Shown: positions 33,879 through 43,872 of the stretch, piece by piece
Numbering within the stretch: the stretch's first letter is position 1
Layout of the letters: every line of letters begins with the position of its first letter
NCBI RefSeq assembly: GCF_003386235.1
Contig: NZ_QRDZ01000016.1
Location: 62,001-126,000, forward strand
DNA: 64,000 nt
Source of the DNA: Cohnella phaseoli
GTDB taxonomy: Bacteria; Bacillota; Bacilli; Paenibacillales; Paenibacillaceae
Reading direction: 5' to 3'
Position numbers and translations under genes: made by a program
The notes under the pieces: model-generated
Database searches by the model: none
What the model was told of the DNA's origin: nothing
What the model saw: the letters and a program-made list of their open reading frames with translations, nothing else

Positions 33879-34928
33879 TTAATATCCGATTTTCAAGCTC
33901 TCTCCGGCTATGTACACCCCTGCGGATCGGGTAATCGGCAGCTTCTGCTCGGCGGTGAACCCGATCGTCTCCCCATCGTGCAAAGCTACATCGTACTCGA
34001 CGACGTAAGACGCGATATCCATTAGAAAATCGCGCAGCTCGGCAGGCGAAGCCTGGCTGTCGATAATTTCGATCTCGTCCTTGCCCAGCGGCTTCAGACC
34101 GCAAGTGTACGCGCTCATTCCTCCCTCGGAGCGGACAAGACCAAAGTAAACGAGATTCAGAACCGGGAAACCCTCGTCGGATTTTAGCAAATCGGCCGCT
34201 TCCACAAACATTTCCGGTTGAAACACAGTGCCGGAGGAATAAAGCCCGATGGCGTTGGACAGCTTTAAGCAGCTCGCAGCGAGCTTCGTATACATAATCC
34301 CGCTTTCAAGCGCGGAGCGTCCGCGGGGGAATACGGCTACGATCATTTGCGCCACATGAGTCCCGACCACATCCGCCGCTTCGCGCCACGTGTAGTTCCC
34401 TTGCGCGTAGTGCTCGGCTTCGCCGTCCGGTACAGGGGCATCGATAAAGCTTACAGCCAGGGTGAATCCATCCGTTTCAAAAACGAGAGTGCCTTCGGAC
34501 TCCTCATCCTCCGGCGAACAGGAAATATTCCAGTCCTGTACGAGAATTTCCTTCAACCGTTCAAGGTCGCACTCATGGGAGTTGAGAAGAACGAAGCCGG
34601 TAAACAGGCCGGATAACTCCTTCGAGTCTGCGTTCAGCTTGTCTATCATCGCGATTGCCTGCCGCTCCGCAGTTGCGGGCTCATAAGGCTGCATATCGCT
34701 AATCACATGGCCGCAGTGCTCCGTCTCGAATGCGTTCGAATAGCCGCCGCAAACGCCGAGAAGCCACTTGCCAAGCAGCGATTTTTTAAATCGAAACAAG
34801 TAATATTGCATTTCATTCAACGTAAATTGTCCGGCGCATTCTATTCTGCTCGGTCGCTTACCTAACCCGTCGTCATTTTCCAACCAATCGATCATCGCTT
34901 GTGTCGCCGCTTGCTGCTGAGCTGTCAT
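33879..34928 (-). CDS. DUF4261 domain protein (first of two in this window)
   Basis: A 349-residue soluble protein. The C-terminal domain (about 260-349) shows the DUF4261 pattern: NLVYFGLVRSEGGMSAYTCGL, GKDEIEIIDSQASPAELRDFLMDIASYVVEYD and DGETIGFTAEQKLPITRSAGV. The family is of unknown function. ATG 34928 is chosen because AAGGGGG lies nine bases upstream; a TTG start at 34973 is possible. A second DUF4261 protein lies at 53820, with only modest overall similarity. It is not in an obvious operon, and the neighbouring sigma factor gene is divergently spaced by a terminator. Confidence 0.85.
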   Translation of the reverse strand: MTAQQQAATQAMIDWLENDDGLGKRPSRIECAGQFTLNEMQYYLFRFKKSLLGKWLLGVCGGYSNAFETEHCGHVISDMQPYEPATAERQAIAMIDKLNADSKELSGLFTGFVLLNSHECDLERLKEILVQDWNISCSPEDEESEGTLVFETDGFTLAVSFIDAPVPDGEAEHYAQGNYTWREAADVVGTHVAQMIVAVFPRGRSALESGIMYTKLAASCLKLSNAIGLYSSGTVFQPEMFVEAADLLKSDEGFPVLNLVYFGLVRSEGGMSAYTCGLKPLGKDEIEIIDSQASPAELRDFLMDIASYVVEYDVALHDGETIGFTAEQKLPITRSAGVYIAGESLKIGY

Positions 34929-35214
34929 TCTTCTTTTCCCCCTTGGGTAATTTCCCCGCTGTTGCGGATTCAATTGTTTATCTAGTCTGACGAGACTTTG
35001 TGACGGCCTTGAACAGCTTAATTTTCCAGAGCCCGTTCAGTCTGAAAACCTTTGAAAACATGCCTTTTTACCGGAATCCGCTTCCTCTCTTTAATACAAT
35101 AACATAATTTACAATTTCTGAAATGCCGCTCTGGTGAGCGGGAAAGAAGACCCAATCCCTTCCTTAAATCGATCTAAAGATCCATTCTTGTTCCACGTCC
35201 TTCCAAAAATAAGG

Positions 35215-35220
35215 TATAAT
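35215..35220 (+). promoter_or_regulatory. TATAAT -10 box before the transglutaminase-like gene
   Basis: A perfect TATAAT lies 63 bp upstream of the TTG start. The -35 is weak (TTGTTC at 35188 is 21 bases away), so only the -10 is confidently seen. The rest of the 350-bp gap from 34929 shows no other feature. Confidence 0.5.
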
Positions 35221-35282
35221 AGCCTTATTTCCTGTCGATTTATAGGGAATTTTAACTATTAGATATGGAGAGGTGTGCAGTT

Positions 35283-37637
35283 TTGAAGAAAGCGTTGTCT
35301 GTATTCTTGCTAGTTGCTATGCTCCTTGCCGCTTGTACGGAAGGCGGCGAGCCGGAAGTCGTCCAACCCTCCAAGTCCCCAACAGAAACGCAACAAGTCC
35401 CTAAGGAAAGTATCGTTAACACGGGCGGCAGGACGGTACTGGACCTCAAAAAGAAGTATGGCTCCGACAAGGACAAGGCATATATGCCTATGTACAATGT
35501 CCCTCAGGACAAAGTCTTCCAATTTAAGTTCAACAGCGAAGTCCCAACAGACGCGATCACCGTACACACGGATATTAAGGCGGAGGAGAAAAGCCGGATT
35601 TTAGCCTTCACCTGGCCTTTGGACTTCGGGGAAAATAAGAATACGATTGAAGTAAAGCCGAATAGCGCCGTGTTATCGACCTCCGAGCATCTGAACGGCT
35701 ATAACGGCTGGGGCAATGCCCCGATCTACTACATCCGGATCAATTACGATATGGATGCAACGACTCCTACCCCATTGGAAAAGCCGATTATCATTCCGTT
35801 CACGATCAAATCGGAAGTAGAAGTTCCCACCCTTAAATATACCATTAGTCATGACGGCCGATTCAAGCTGACCTGGAACAAGATAGAGGGAGCAACCGAA
35901 TATAAAATCTACCAGCGCAGCAAGATCGTATTAAGAGAAACGACAAATCTGCCGGTAACAGGGGCTGAAGAGGGCTATATCGGTCCTTCGCCTTTATTGG
36001 AGACCTCCTTAACGGAAACCGAGTTCGACGACTTTTTGCTCAACGGCAGCGGCGGCCTTGTAAGCGTTGAAGATGATAGAGTTTCGGTGCAAAATCAAGG
36101 CGTGAACGGCGAATACTACATTACGGCAGTAAAAGACGGCAAAGAGTCTATTTTGAGCAATGCCGTTAGCACCATAGCCTTGTCCTCCCAATTGCCTTAT
36201 AAGCTTGAGGGAGAGAATAATATATTGTACGAAACATTCGACGGGATTTCTTCTCTACCTTCGAAAATCGATGTCACCTTTATTGATGGCTCCCTCTCTT
36301 CGAGAGACGTTATTTATGACCCTAGCAACGTAAGCATCGCAAACGTTGGAAACACCGCAATTCCTGCAGTCATTAAAGGCACGGCGCTGAAAGGCGCAGT
36401 ATACGTCAAGAATCTGACCGAGGAAGATTTACAGAAGCTAGCGGATGCCCAGCCTAAAGACAGCGCCACGGGCTTTGTCGCGCCTGAAAATACGACAGAC
36501 TATATTCCTGCGCCGGATGTCCCGACCGTCATTGAACCCTCCGCCAGCGAAGAGCAGGGAAAAAGCCTGGAAGAAATCCAGAAGACAAATACGGAGCAGA
36601 AAGTTGAAGAAGGCAACCAACAAGCGGTGCCTGTTCCCGAGATCATTGAAGAGGTTCCGCTTAACGCGGACACGGCGCTGGAGGAGTTTCTGGCGATCAA
36701 CATGATTGATGTTCAGGAGAAAATTTCGTTGAAGGCTTTCCCGGAAGCACAAAACTTCGAGACCATCTCCGATGTGCTGCAGGAGGTTATGTACCAAAAC
36801 CCGCTTGTCATCGGTCTTAAAGGCTGGGGCTACGACTATCGCACCTTAACGCTGACGCTGAAATACGAGGAGTCCGCAGACGACATCAAGCGAAAGCAGA
36901 CGGAAGTGCTGGCCGAGGCTAATAAAATCGTGGCCGAAATCGTCAAACCCGACATGTCCGCAGAGCAGAAATATAAAGTTATTTACGACTATCTGAACGA
37001 TAACACGAAGTATGACGACGCTGCGCTTGCCAACGCCGAAGCCAACGAATTCCGGAATATCGATCCCGCATTTAACGATTCTTTTACGACCTACGGCATT
37101 ATGGTGAAAAAGGTTGGCGTATGCGCCTCCTATGCTTCGGTGTACAAAATGCTGAGCGATTTGGCCGGGCTGGAGACGATTGTCGTCACGGGAAATATGG
37201 ACGGCGTTCCCCATGCCTGGAACAAGGTCAAGCTCTCCAACGGTTGGGTGCATGTCGATTCGACGAACAACGCTACCAACAGCGGCATTCCCTATCTTCT
37301 TTTCTATTCCAGCGATGAGATTGCGGAGTCTTTGAACTTTAAGCTTTCCAAGGAATTCTGGACAGACTCGGAGCTTTCTAACTTCGTTTCCACGGATGGG
37401 TCCAAGGACTACTATGTCGCGAATGGCTTGGAGGCCAAGTCGACTTCCGAATTCGGCTCCGCGTTGTCGGGGCAAGTGGAAGCAGGAAGCACTCATATTG
37501 TGATCCGTTTGGGCGCAAAAATTGATACAAGCGATCTAATGGAAGCGGCTAGAAAGGCGCTGAACGGTCTGCCCGAGAGCAAACGCGAAAAAGCCACCAT
37601 GGGTAGCCTAAGCAATTACGTGGTCGTCACATTGTAA
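35283..37637 (+). CDS. Transglutaminase-like (TgpA/CysProt fold) lipoprotein
   Basis: A 784-residue protein starting at TTG 35283, nine bases after GGAGAGG; an ATG at 35265 overlaps that box. The signal ends in MLLAAC (Cys about 19). About 60-560 holds a large Ig/FN3-like region with a Glu-rich stretch, and the C-terminal 200 residues contain a transglutaminase-core domain: GVCASYASVY (Cys614), PHAWNKV (His644) and VHVDSTNN (Asp659), the papain-like triad. Such domains cross-link or cleave surface peptides in Firmicutes. The protein is predicted to sit on the outer face of the membrane. It converges on the giant repeat gene, with a terminator between. Confidence 0.88.
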   Translation: MKKALSVFLLVAMLLAACTEGGEPEVVQPSKSPTETQQVPKESIVNTGGRTVLDLKKKYGSDKDKAYMPMYNVPQDKVFQFKFNSEVPTDAITVHTDIKAEEKSRILAFTWPLDFGENKNTIEVKPNSAVLSTSEHLNGYNGWGNAPIYYIRINYDMDATTPTPLEKPIIIPFTIKSEVEVPTLKYTISHDGRFKLTWNKIEGATEYKIYQRSKIVLRETTNLPVTGAEEGYIGPSPLLETSLTETEFDDFLLNGSGGLVSVEDDRVSVQNQGVNGEYYITAVKDGKESILSNAVSTIALSSQLPYKLEGENNILYETFDGISSLPSKIDVTFIDGSLSSRDVIYDPSNVSIANVGNTAIPAVIKGTALKGAVYVKNLTEEDLQKLADAQPKDSATGFVAPENTTDYIPAPDVPTVIEPSASEEQGKSLEEIQKTNTEQKVEEGNQQAVPVPEIIEEVPLNADTALEEFLAINMIDVQEKISLKAFPEAQNFETISDVLQEVMYQNPLVIGLKGWGYDYRTLTLTLKYEESADDIKRKQTEVLAEANKIVAEIVKPDMSAEQKYKVIYDYLNDNTKYDDAALANAEANEFRNIDPAFNDSFTTYGIMVKKVGVCASYASVYKMLSDLAGLETIVVTGNMDGVPHAWNKVKLSNGWVHVDSTNNATNSGIPYLLFYSSDEIAESLNFKLSKEFWTDSELSNFVSTDGSKDYYVANGLEAKSTSEFGSALSGQVEAGSTHIVIRLGAKIDTSDLMEAARKALNGLPESKREKATMGSLSNYVVVTL

Positions 37638-37653
37638 AAAAAGCTGACTAAAG

Positions 37654-37697
37654 AAAAGGACCTCAGCCTCCACTTCAGTGGAATTTGAGGTCCTTTT
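37654..37697. terminator. Bidirectional terminator between convergent genes
   Basis: AAAAGGACCTCA ... TGAGGTCCTTTT stem with loop. It serves the transglutaminase-like gene ending at 37637 and the giant SLH protein gene ending at 37758. Confidence 0.8.
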
Positions 37698-37757
37698 GCG
37701 TATTAGCAGGGATATTTCTATACCATGAGAGCACTCAAAGAGTAGGCTCCCCTAGTC

Positions 37758-40700
37758 TCACTTTACTTCAATCAACCCGGACTTCTGCAGCAGCCGCTGA
37801 ATAATCGCCGCGACTTCCGCGCGGGTCATGTTCGCCTTCGGCGCCAGCGTATCCGCGCTTCTACCCGTTACGATGCCCGCTTGCACGCTGCCCGCAACGC
37901 CGTTCTGCGCCCACTTGGCCACTTTGGACGCATCTCCGTAAGGGTTCAGCACCACGTCTGCCGATGGGACGGACAGCGTATCCGCCAGTCCGGTCAACAC
38001 CATCGCTTTGGACAGAATCAGCATCGCTTGTTCGCGTGTAATTTTGTCTTTCGGACGGAAAGTGCCGTCTTCGAAACCGTCGATCAATCCATACGCATAG
38101 GCCGTGTTGATGACACCGCTGTACCAGTCCGCTGCTTTCACATCGGAGAAGCTCGTCGCTCCGCTTTCCGGCTTGAGCCCAAGCCCGCGCACGAGAATCG
38201 CTGCAAACTCGGCGCGGGTAATGTCCCGATTCGGAGTGAACTTGCCGCTACCCGTTCCATCGATGACCATCCTCGAACCCATGTCATTAACTGCGGACTT
38301 CGCCCAATGCTTCGCGACATCGCTGAACTCGATCGGATTCCAGACGACGGCGTACGTGCTATTGGTCAAGCTGTTGATCTTGGCAAAATATCTTGCGCCG
38401 TTCTTGGTCACCTGAGTCGGCACATGACGCACCGAACCGTCAGTCTCGATGACGACGCCTGTCGTAATCTTGTTCGGGTCTATTCCGTCCGGAATGGCGA
38501 CCGTTCTTTCGACGTAGGCATTAAACTTCGTCACGTTAACCGTTTGGTTGCCATATACCGCTGTAATGTTGAACTCGAGCGGCGGCATAACCAGAGAGAA
38601 AGTGCCTTTGGCTGCAGCGTTCTCCGCGAGCTTGATCGTCTCTGCCTGAGAGGCGGAGATTTCAATCCGCACCTTGATGTCCGTCAGATTGGACGGTTTG
38701 CCAAGCTGCGCAAAGATCGCGTCGATATTGATCTCATGAGCCGGAATCGTATAGGTCGCATGGTCGGTTTGGAGAACGAGAACCGCTTCCTTGTTTTCCA
38801 TGTTTTTGACCATTTGGCCATTCAGCTCGCCAATGATGACATCCGACTTCGCTTTGACCGGAATCGTCACGACAGCGCCTTGGCCTTCGGCGGCCAGCTT
38901 GTCGTCCAGTTTCTTCTGGTCTACAACGATCGTCAGAAGCGTTTGCTCGTTGCGCTTGCCGGTTGTCGCTTTTCCTGCGTTTTCTTCCTTGCCGTTCACC
39001 AATACGATGACAGCCTCTTCATTCGCGTTGCCGGAAGGCGAAGTCGTTCCTCCGTTAGCACCGCTATTGCCCGGGTTGCTTCCGGGATTGCTGCCTCCAG
39101 ACGTGCGAGGAACAACCGCCGAAGATGCGGCTGAAGCCGCGCTGCTGCCCGCTGAATTAATCGCCTGTACGGTGAACGTATAGCTCGTCCCGTTTGTCAA
39201 TTCAGTAATCGTAATCGGACTCTTCGTTCCCGTTACTGTGATTCCTCCCGGTTGAGACGTAACCTTGTACTCCGTGACCGGGTTGCCTCCGTTGTCGGCC
39301 GGCGGTGTGAAGCTGATCGTCGCTTGGCCATTCCCCGCAACCGCGGTCACATTCGTCGGCGCACCCGGGGATCCGGCCGGTGCCGTCGGCGTCACGCTTA
39401 TTGAGGATGCTGATGCCGGGGAATCCCCGACACTATTCGTAGCTATAACGCTAAATGTATAGGCGGTACCATTCGTCAACTCTGTAATCGTAATCGGACT
39501 CTTCGTCCCGGATACCGTAATTCCCCCCGGCTGAGAGATCACCTTGTACCCTGTAATCTCGCTTCCGCCCGTATTGGCAGGAGGTGCAAAGCTAATCGTC
39601 GCCTCTCCATTCCCTGCAACGGCGGTCACATTCAGCGGCGCACTCGGCGCTCCGGCTGTTCCAGTTGGCGTAACGCTTGTTGTCGGTGCCGATGCGGGAG
39701 AGTCTCCCGCGCTGTTAACGGCAACTACCGTAAACGTATAGGCGGTACCGTTCGTTAATCCCGTAACCGTGATCGAGCCGGTCGTTCCTTCAGCCGTTAT
39801 TCCGTCAGGCTGAGAGGTCACGACGTATTTCTTAATCGGACTACCGCCGTTGTTTGCCGGCGGCGTAAAGCTGATCGTCGCTTGACCGTTTCCTGCGACG
39901 GCTTGTACTCCTAGCGGTGCAGTTGGAGGTTCAGGTGTAAAATACAGCGTCGTGACTGCTCCCGTTGGTGTTCCTGTGGACGTATCCTCCGCAACGCGCA
40001 CTTGTACTGTTTGCGTTCCGCCAAAGGTCGGCGGATTCGACTCATCGTATGCTTTCCATGTCATACCGCTATTCGTCGAATATTCCATCGTAGCGTCCGC
40101 GCCGGTGATTTTGTTCGTCTCATCGTTTACCGTTACATTAGGCGCTCCCGGCGCTGGAGGGTTAGGCTCGCTCGACGTAAATTGGAGTGTCGTGACTGCT
40201 CCTGCAGGCGCTCCTGTGGACGTATTCTCCGCTATGCGTACTTGTACAGTCTGCGTCCCGCCAAAGGTCGGCGGATTCACCTCATCGTATGCTTTCCACG
40301 TCGTGCCGTTATTCGTCGAATATTCCATCGTAGCATCCGTGCCTATGATTTTGTCCGTCTCATCGTTTGCCGTTACGTTCGGCGCTCCCGGCGCAGGCGG
40401 ATTAGGCTCGCTCGACGTAAACTGCAGCGTCGTGACTGCTCCTGCAGGCGTTCCAGTGGAAGTATTCTCTGATACGCGCACTTGTACCGTCTGTGTCCCG
40501 CCAAAGGTCGGCGAAATCACCTCATCGTACGCTTTCCACGTGGTGCCGTTATTCGTCGAATATTCCATCGTAGCGTCCGCACCTATGATTTTGTCCGTCT
40601 CATCGTTTGCCATTACGTTAGGTGCTCCCGGAGCAGGAGGATTTGTTACATTCGGCGTAAAATATAGCTTTGTGACCGCTCCCGCTGGCGTTCCTGTGGA

Positions 40701-43397
40701 CGTATTCTTCGCTACGCGCACTTGTATCGTCTGAGTACCTTCAAAGATCGGCGGATTTGCCTCATCGTACGCTGTCCAGGTCGCACCGTTATTTGTTGAA
40801 TATTCCATCGTAGCATTCGCGCCTACGATTTTGTTCGTATCATCGTTGGCTGTTACATTCGGCGCCCCAGGTGCAGGTGGATTTGTTACATTCGGCGTAA
40901 AATATAACGTTGTGATCGCTCCCGCTGGCGCTCCTGTGGACGTATTCTCCGCTATGCGTACTTGTACAGTCTGCGTCCCGCCAAAGACTGGTGGATTCAC
41001 CTCATCGTACGCTGTCCAGGTCGTACCGTTATTTGTCGAATATTCCATCGTAGCATTCGCACCTATGATTTTGTCCGTCTCATCGTTTGCCGTTACGTTC
41101 GGCGCCCCAGGTGCAGCCGGATTCGTTCCGTTCGGCGTAAAATACAATGTCTTAACCGCTCCATTAGGCATTATGCGTACCTGCACCGTCTGAGATCCTT
41201 CAAAGGTCGGCGGGTCCCACGGTTCGTATTGTTTCCACGTAACACCGTCATCCGTTGAATATTCCATTGAGCCGTTCGCGCCTACAATCATGTTCGTATC
41301 ATCGTTGGCTGTTACATTCGGTGCTGGCGGGGGCTCCGAAAACGATATGCCTTTTGACGCACCTGCGGGCACTCCATTTGCCGCCGCAACACGCACCATT
41401 ACATAAACAAATCCGTTAAAAATCGGCGGATTAACCGAATAATAACGTTTCCACGTAACACCGTCATTCGTTGAATACTCCATCGTGTCGTCTGCGCCTT
41501 CAATCAGGTTCGTATCGTCGTTCGCCATTACGTTCGGCGCTTCCGGATTTTCCGTAAACGTTAGCGTAGTCGTCAATCCTGGCGGTGTTCCCGTTGCCGG
41601 ATCTGCCACTACTCGCACCAGCACCGTCTGATTTCCGCTAAAGGTCGGCTGCGGATAACTCCACTGATCGTACGGTGTCCATGTCCCCCCGGCATCCGTC
41701 GAATATTCATATTTCTTCTGACCGGGTCCAGTACGCTTTATCACGTTCTCTGTGTCATCTGCTTGTACATCGTTCGGCGCGGCCGGTGGCGGCGGATTCG
41801 GAGTGAACCAGATTGTTTTGTCCAATCCTGCGGGCGCTCCTGTAACCGGATCTTCCGCTATGCGCACCTTCACTGTCTGAGTTCCTTCAAAGGTCGGCGG
41901 ATTCGCCTTATTATACGCAGTCCACGTCCCACCGTCATCCGTCGAATATTCCAGTGTCTGATTCAGATAATCCGTATAATATTCTGTGCCTGTAATAAGG
42001 TTCAACATATCATTACTCGCTACGTTCGGCGCGCTCGGCGGCGGTGGAGCCGGATAGAACCGCAGCTTCGCCGGAAAGGATGCCAACGTGTCCGTCGCCG
42101 TATCTTCCTTTAGGCGTACATACACCATCTTTTCCCCGCTTAAATTAGGTGGGCTTGAGGGATTGTATGTCGTCCATGTCGTACTGGAAGAGACTCCAGC
42201 ATTTCCAAGATCAACGAAATACTCCATCTTGTCGTTTACGCCCGTAATTGTATCAGCTACGTTATTCGCCGAAACATCCGGCGCATCCGGTCTCAAGCTC
42301 ACTTTCCGGATTAACATGGTGTCATATTCCGCAAAATAAATGTTTCTCCCCGAACTGTCCACGGCCACTCCGAAAGGGTTGCTCAAATGGGCCCTTTTTG
42401 AGGAATAGTTATACGCGGCTTCATTGCCGCTAGTAGGACCGCCTCCCGCTACACTGGTGATTACGCCCTTCGTATCTACTTTCAAGATTCGAAAACTGGC
42501 TCTATCCGAAATATAAAGATTTCCTGCATGATCAATATCCACTCCGTAAGGATATAAACCAACTTCCGTCGCTGGCTTATTCTCTCCGCTAAAACCGCGA
42601 CTCCCATTTCCCGCCGCCACAGTAATATTGCCATCCAGATCTACTTTCCAGACTCGAAGATTCTCCATATCCGCAATATAAAGGTTATTGTCGCTGTCAA
42701 TGGCCACATCTGTAGGAAAGTTGAGACTGGCATCTGTCGCTTTCTGAGCGTTTTCGTTATAGACGCCGCTCCCATTCCCCGCCACTGTGGTGATCTTGCC
42801 ATCCAGATCTACCTTCCGGATTCGATTGTTACCTGAATCCGCGATATATAGATTTCCGCCATTGTCTACGACTATTCCATTAGGAGAGTCTAATTGAGCG
42901 CTTGTCGCCGGCCCGTCGTCCCCGCCAAAACCGGGATTCCCATCCCCCGCCACTGTGGTAATGGAGTTAGGGGGATTTGCAGCCCGTTTTAGGATGCGAT
43001 TGTTTTCCCCATCCGTAATATAGAGATTTCCTTCATTGTCCATTGCCACACCGGTAGGCTGGTTTACACTTCCGTTCCCCACCACCGTGGTGATCTTGCC
43101 ATCCGCATCTATCTTTCGGATCCGACTGTTTTGCCAATCTGCAATATAAATCTCGTAAACGCTCGCGGCCACCGTGACAGGAAAGTTCAATTTGGCATCT
43201 ATCGCCGGTTGATTATCACCGTTATAACCCGGATCATGGTACTTCCCCGCCACTGTGAAGATGAGGTGTGAATTTGGGTCGGCGTTTGCCGGTTCTGCCG
43301 CAAAGCTCTGCTGTACGGATAATATGGACAAGAGCTGCAGCATCATAGAAAAACATAAAGTTAAAACAGATAACTTCTTCAACGGTTTCCGGCTCAT
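37758..43397 (-). CDS. Giant surface protein: NHL propeller, DUF4073-like repeats, FN3, SLH
   Basis: A 1879-residue exported protein with a signal peptide (about 1-33). About 45-370 contains six to seven NHL repeats (ITTVAGNG, NGDNQPATDA..., NLYIADSGNNRIRKV). About 375-1165 carries ten repeats of about 70-85 residues of the DUF4073 type (APNVTANDETDKI...ATMEYSTNNGTTWKAYDE...PPTFGGTQTVQVR); five of them repeat every 240 bp. Then come three FN3 domains (about 1170-1450), an acidic/Gly linker, a beta-rich region and three SLH motifs at the C-terminus for cell-wall anchoring. The layout suggests a wall-anchored binding protein. Its repeat-copy number may vary by recombination. Confidence 0.9.
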   Translation of the reverse strand: MSRKPLKKLSVLTLCFSMMLQLLSILSVQQSFAAEPANADPNSHLIFTVAGKYHDPGYNGDNQPAIDAKLNFPVTVAASVYEIYIADWQNSRIRKIDADGKITTVVGNGSVNQPTGVAMDNEGNLYITDGENNRILKRAANPPNSITTVAGDGNPGFGGDDGPATSAQLDSPNGIVVDNGGNLYIADSGNNRIRKVDLDGKITTVAGNGSGVYNENAQKATDASLNFPTDVAIDSDNNLYIADMENLRVWKVDLDGNITVAAGNGSRGFSGENKPATEVGLYPYGVDIDHAGNLYISDRASFRILKVDTKGVITSVAGGGPTSGNEAAYNYSSKRAHLSNPFGVAVDSSGRNIYFAEYDTMLIRKVSLRPDAPDVSANNVADTITGVNDKMEYFVDLGNAGVSSSTTWTTYNPSSPPNLSGEKMVYVRLKEDTATDTLASFPAKLRFYPAPPPPSAPNVASNDMLNLITGTEYYTDYLNQTLEYSTDDGGTWTAYNKANPPTFEGTQTVKVRIAEDPVTGAPAGLDKTIWFTPNPPPPAAPNDVQADDTENVIKRTGPGQKKYEYSTDAGGTWTPYDQWSYPQPTFSGNQTVLVRVVADPATGTPPGLTTTLTFTENPEAPNVMANDDTNLIEGADDTMEYSTNDGVTWKRYYSVNPPIFNGFVYVMVRVAAANGVPAGASKGISFSEPPPAPNVTANDDTNMIVGANGSMEYSTDDGVTWKQYEPWDPPTFEGSQTVQVRIMPNGAVKTLYFTPNGTNPAAPGAPNVTANDETDKIIGANATMEYSTNNGTTWTAYDEVNPPVFGGTQTVQVRIAENTSTGAPAGAITTLYFTPNVTNPPAPGAPNVTANDDTNKIVGANATMEYSTNNGATWTAYDEANPPIFEGTQTIQVRVAKNTSTGTPAGAVTKLYFTPNVTNPPAPGAPNVMANDETDKIIGADATMEYSTNNGTTWKAYDEVISPTFGGTQTVQVRVSENTSTGTPAGAVTTLQFTSSEPNPPAPGAPNVTANDETDKIIGTDATMEYSTNNGTTWKAYDEVNPPTFGGTQTVQVRIAENTSTGAPAGAVTTLQFTSSEPNPPAPGAPNVTVNDETNKITGADATMEYSTNSGMTWKAYDESNPPTFGGTQTVQVRVAEDTSTGTPTGAVTTLYFTPEPPTAPLGVQAVAGNGQATISFTPPANNGGSPIKKYVVTSQPDGITAEGTTGSITVTGLTNGTAYTFTVVAVNSAGDSPASAPTTSVTPTGTAGAPSAPLNVTAVAGNGEATISFAPPANTGGSEITGYKVISQPGGITVSGTKSPITITELTNGTAYTFSVIATNSVGDSPASASSISVTPTAPAGSPGAPTNVTAVAGNGQATISFTPPADNGGNPVTEYKVTSQPGGITVTGTKSPITITELTNGTSYTFTVQAINSAGSSAASAASSAVVPRTSGGSNPGSNPGNSGANGGTTSPSGNANEEAVIVLVNGKEENAGKATTGKRNEQTLLTIVVDQKKLDDKLAAEGQGAVVTIPVKAKSDVIIGELNGQMVKNMENKEAVLVLQTDHATYTIPAHEINIDAIFAQLGKPSNLTDIKVRIEISASQAETIKLAENAAAKGTFSLVMPPLEFNITAVYGNQTVNVTKFNAYVERTVAIPDGIDPNKITTGVVIETDGSVRHVPTQVTKNGARYFAKINSLTNSTYAVVWNPIEFSDVAKHWAKSAVNDMGSRMVIDGTGSGKFTPNRDITRAEFAAILVRGLGLKPESGATSFSDVKAADWYSGVINTAYAYGLIDGFEDGTFRPKDKITREQAMLILSKAMVLTGLADTLSVPSADVVLNPYGDASKVAKWAQNGVAGSVQAGIVTGRSADTLAPKANMTRAEVAAIIQRLLQKSGLIEVK
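39935..41134 (-). repeat. Five 240-bp tandem repeats in the giant surface gene
   Basis: The sequence TATTCCATCG recurs exactly 240 bp apart at 40081, 40321, 40561, 40801 and 41041. Flanking segments encode NPPAPGAPNVTANDETDK and PPTFGGTQTVQVR. The 240-bp unit is in frame (80 codons). It makes copy-number change by slippage or recombination possible without frameshift. Confidence 0.9.
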
Positions 43398-43735
43398 CGC
43401 TATACCTCCAATTTTTAATTGTAAAATAATAGCTATCTGACTGTCAGGGCTCCTCAGCAGATTCGCAAAGAAAGAATTCAGCTTTGCAGAGGTTGTCTCG
43501 ACTCTTAGTATGCATGCTCTGGCGCAGGCTCCGCCAAACGGCCCCAGTCATTGGATACACACGCCGCAAGTCCAGCCCTCCTCCGTGTGTTAATTCCTTT
43601 TTTCGACAATAATATATCTCACCATACAACATGGCGATAAACGAAGAATAAACAAGAACGTGCCTCTAGAACAAAATTGCTAAGCCATAGCTACAATCTT
43701 CCCGGCTATCTGTTTATCTGTTTCTTCCTTAGTAA
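43398..43735. other. Gene-free stretch upstream of the giant surface gene
   Basis: Between the start of the giant gene (43397) and the terminator at 43736 I see no gene with a credible start or family, and no clear promoter beyond AT-rich DNA. It should hold the promoter of the giant gene. Confidence 0.5.
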
Positions 43736-43780
43736 AGAAAAAAAACCGAGAACCCGCATGCCCAGGTTCTTGGCTTTTTG
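43736..43780. terminator. Bidirectional terminator downstream of DUF2207 gene
   Basis: CCGAGAACC (43746-43754) pairs with GGTTCTTGG (43765-43773) with one imperfect pair, flanked by an A run and a T run. It lies 93 bp after the DUF2207 stop. Confidence 0.65.
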
Positions 43781-43872
43781 ATAGTCTAATAACCATTCCT
43801 GCTCATTGAGCATTAACTGCCGACGTAAAGCGAACTCCATGATTACCGGCTGGCGAACCGCTTCCTAGACGA

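Noticed and set aside
37881-39134. 417-codon frame on the + strand inside the giant surface gene
   Set aside because: Opposite-strand shadow of a repetitive coding gene; no start site signals and no recognised family. Similar shadows occur at 39952-40734 and elsewhere.
43444-43632. 62-codon minus-strand frame
   Set aside because: No ribosome site, no family and no hydrophobic or motif pattern of a real small protein.
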